Positions 62,334 to 64,000 of a stretch of 64,000 nucleotides of DNA are shown piece after piece. The stretch is from Vespula vulgaris. Taxonomy: Eukaryota; Arthropoda; Insecta; Hymenoptera; Vespidae. Location of the stretch: assembly GCF_905475345.1 (NCBI RefSeq), contig NC_066587.1, positions 3,688,070-3,752,069 of the forward strand, given 5' to 3'. The position numbers were made by a program, and so were the translations under genes. The notes under the pieces are model-generated. The model was not told where the DNA came from, did not search any database, and saw only the letters and a list, made by a program, of their open reading frames with translations. Each line of letters opens with the position of its first letter. Within the stretch, counting starts at the first letter, position 1.

Positions 62334-62396
62334 GTGATTTGTGATTTGTGATTTATCATTTATGATCTATGTTCCGTGTTCCGTGTTTCGTGTTCT
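62334..62396. repeat. Degenerate heptamer minisatellite, nine units
   Basis: Nine contiguous seven-base units run without a gap: three GTGATTT, then ATCATTT, ATGATCT, ATGTTCC, GTGTTCC, GTGTTTC and GTGTTCT. The units drift stepwise from GTGATTT to GTGTTCT. The array is exactly 63 bases. A GA tract lies about 100 bases upstream. Confidence 0.6.
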
Positions 62397-62399
62397 GCT

Positions 62400-64000
62400 T
62401 TTTGTCCGAAACAATTGACAATAGAATTCAGCCAGCGAAAAAATTGTATTTTACATGTCGAATCATAGAACGTCACATATGATATAAAATAATTCGAATG
62501 TTTGATATATTATTTCTAAAAAAGCAACAAAACAAAAAATGTATGAAAACGTTTTTTTAATCCGTCATGTTTGAATGTACCAGTTTTAAATAATTTCTAT
62601 TCTTCGATCATCAAACTTTATTAAGCATGAACGTGGAAGGCGCCAAGCTGGCGCTTACGATTCTTCGTCTTCGTTTTACCTTGCCGCGTACCTGTGGCTC
62701 GTTTATCGAGCACGTTATTACAGATGAAATTATGGCGGCAGCGGAAATATCAGGATGCAAGGAAAATGCATCGCCGTTTAAATGCTTTTTATTACGTTGC
62801 TTTTGAATCACGACGAGCGTGTAATTGGAAAGGTTTACGTCTCCCTTGGCAAAGTGAAAAGGAAAATCGAGGAAGTCTTATCGTTAGGAAGCTCGTACTT
62901 TTGCGAAGCTACCGGCGCCTTCTCGCTTTCTCCGTGAAATTATGAAATTCCTTGTCCTTTGTTTTCGCCGTGACGGAGTAATTTCTATCGCACGAAAGTC
63001 GTTGACATAAAATATTTGTGAATATGCATTTAACGCCTTGGTGAATTGAAAAGTTTATATTGAAATTTCGAAAACTTCACAGTCTCGTCGACGATCGATA
63101 AAATTCTTTTAATAATAATTGAAAAATAAATATTTGTTTTTTTTTCTTCCTTTTTTCTAAGGGATAGAATTTAGGTTTCTCGAAAATAAAGTATCGATGT
63201 GGAGACCTCAAATACAAGTAGAATTCGTGGATTCGTTGGAAGCAGAGCGTGAGAACATCTGTGGAAGAGACACAGTGAAGAGGATTAAAACGCGAAACGA
63301 GAGAAAGAGAGAGAAAAAGAGGGAAAGTGAGGGTAATTCGGCGGGATCAAAAGATAGGCAGAATCGCGAAATCGCTGTCGGATTCGTGTTTCGTGACGCG
63401 GCCTACGTTATCGAAGTTCTGTGACAGAGAAACCGTCACGCTTGAACCGAATGGCAGGGTCGATCAGATTCGTGAGAAATCACAGTTAAGCGACGCACAT
63501 ACGTACATATATACAAGCACAAGCGCCGATCAGTTCTGTCACTCTGTCTGAACGCGTTCGTCAATCCGTAAAACGAAATCCTGGAATTAGTATCTATCGT
63601 TCTAACCGAACAATGGACCCATTTTACAGTCTTTTTCTATATCTGCTTCCTTTCGTTTTTTAATGAACCTGCTAGTGTGTATCTTTTGATTCCAAAGAAT
63701 TCGAGATAGACCTCGAATATCGCCATATTAATCGTTAATATTACACATCAGATCGTTAGACGTCGAGATTAGCCGATGAATTTATTTGAAAAAAGAGTCG
63801 TTCGAACGATAAATCACTCATCTGTATAATTTGTTCTAAATGTGTTGTAATGTGGAATCGCGTTAAAAAGATACAAATTTCAAAAGAAAACATGTTTTAA
63901 TTTTCGTGATATCTGACTCAAAGATAATTCTATGATTCTTACACTGGACGTACATCTAACGTTTTCAATCTTACTTAAAAATGATCGTCGTGATCGTTCG
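62400..64000. other. Gene-free right end, AT-rich
   Basis: Short frames only. The frame at 63,197-63,424 encodes a charged Lys/Arg/Glu-rich peptide driven by a GA-rich run. No exon or RNA gene is supported up to the window end. Confidence 0.5.
62640..62654. repeat. Short hairpin GCGCCA-agc-TGGCGC
   Basis: Six-base perfect inverted repeat with a three-base loop, extendable with one bulge. It sits in a small GC-richer patch in AT-rich flank. Confidence 0.3.

Larger units (their letters stand above)
1..64000 (+). other. Probable interior of a very long intron (or gene desert), host gene outside window
   Basis: Reading both strands, I found no exon chain, no recognisable protein domain and no RNA gene. 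Open frames are short and mostly made by CT/GA or AT simple sequence. Three juxtaposed 3'/5' splice-site motifs, all on the + strand, fit ratchet points inside a long + strand intron. The spacing between them, about 29 kb and 11 kb, is plausible for intron segments removed stepwise. The alternative is intergenic DNA in which these motifs arose by chance. The host gene cannot be named from this sequence. Confidence 0.42.

Noticed and set aside
1..64000. Transposable elements, tRNA and rRNA genes
   Set aside because: I saw no transposase or reverse-transcriptase motif, no terminal inverted repeats, no tRNA A/B-box pair and no rRNA-like block by eye. Highly decayed copies could be missed.

Overview
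This window looks like a gene-poor piece of an insect nuclear genome, most likely from a hymenopteran (bee or wasp). The base composition is AT-rich, yet CpG is not depleted (tcga, cgaa and acgt words are everywhere). There is a dense scatter of GA/CT and TA microsatellites, and I see no recognisable transposon, rRNA or tRNA. The taxon is inferred from these traits alone.

I recognise no protein-coding gene. The open reading frames are short. The longest ones run through CT/GA tracts (polyserine/leucine or Arg-Glu products) or AT-rich runs, and none carries a domain or family motif I can name. The simplest reading is the interior of one very long intron, or an intergenic desert.

The best positive evidence is three places on the + strand where a 3' splice site directly abuts a 5' splice site: about 17,075/17,076, 45,988/45,989 and 56,682/56,683. 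The first two have strong polypyrimidine tracts followed by CAG|GTGAG, and the second also has a TACTAAT branch-point match 29 bases before the junction. This zero-length-exon arrangement is the hallmark of recursive (ratchet) splicing, described in long insect introns. I found no equally good site on the - strand, which favours a + strand host gene whose exons lie outside the window. I cannot identify that gene.

The rest falls into three classes. First, islands that are GC-richer and more complex than their surroundings: about 1.3 kb, 5.3 kb, 11.9 kb, 17.8 kb, 21.2 kb, 28.4 kb, 31.5 kb, 33.2 kb, 34.8-35.3 kb, 40.7 kb, 42.6 kb, 44.8 kb, 46.8 kb, 47.4-47.8 kb and 48.8 kb. They are candidate enhancers, conserved noncoding blocks or untranslated exons, and several contain palindromic transcription-factor-like sites. 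Second, simple repeats, including a 63-base degenerate heptamer array at 62.3 kb. Third, a few coding-like fragments and possible tiny exons (5.3, 17.5, 32.8, 41.6, 56.2 and 58.6 kb) that are worth testing but unproven.

By region: 0-12 kb is AT-rich with two GC islands; 12-17 kb carries long CT and TA tracts and ends at the first ratchet site; 17-46 kb holds most of the enhancer-like blocks and palindromes; 46-57 kb lies between the second and third ratchet sites plus flank; 57-64 kb is AT-rich with minisatellites.
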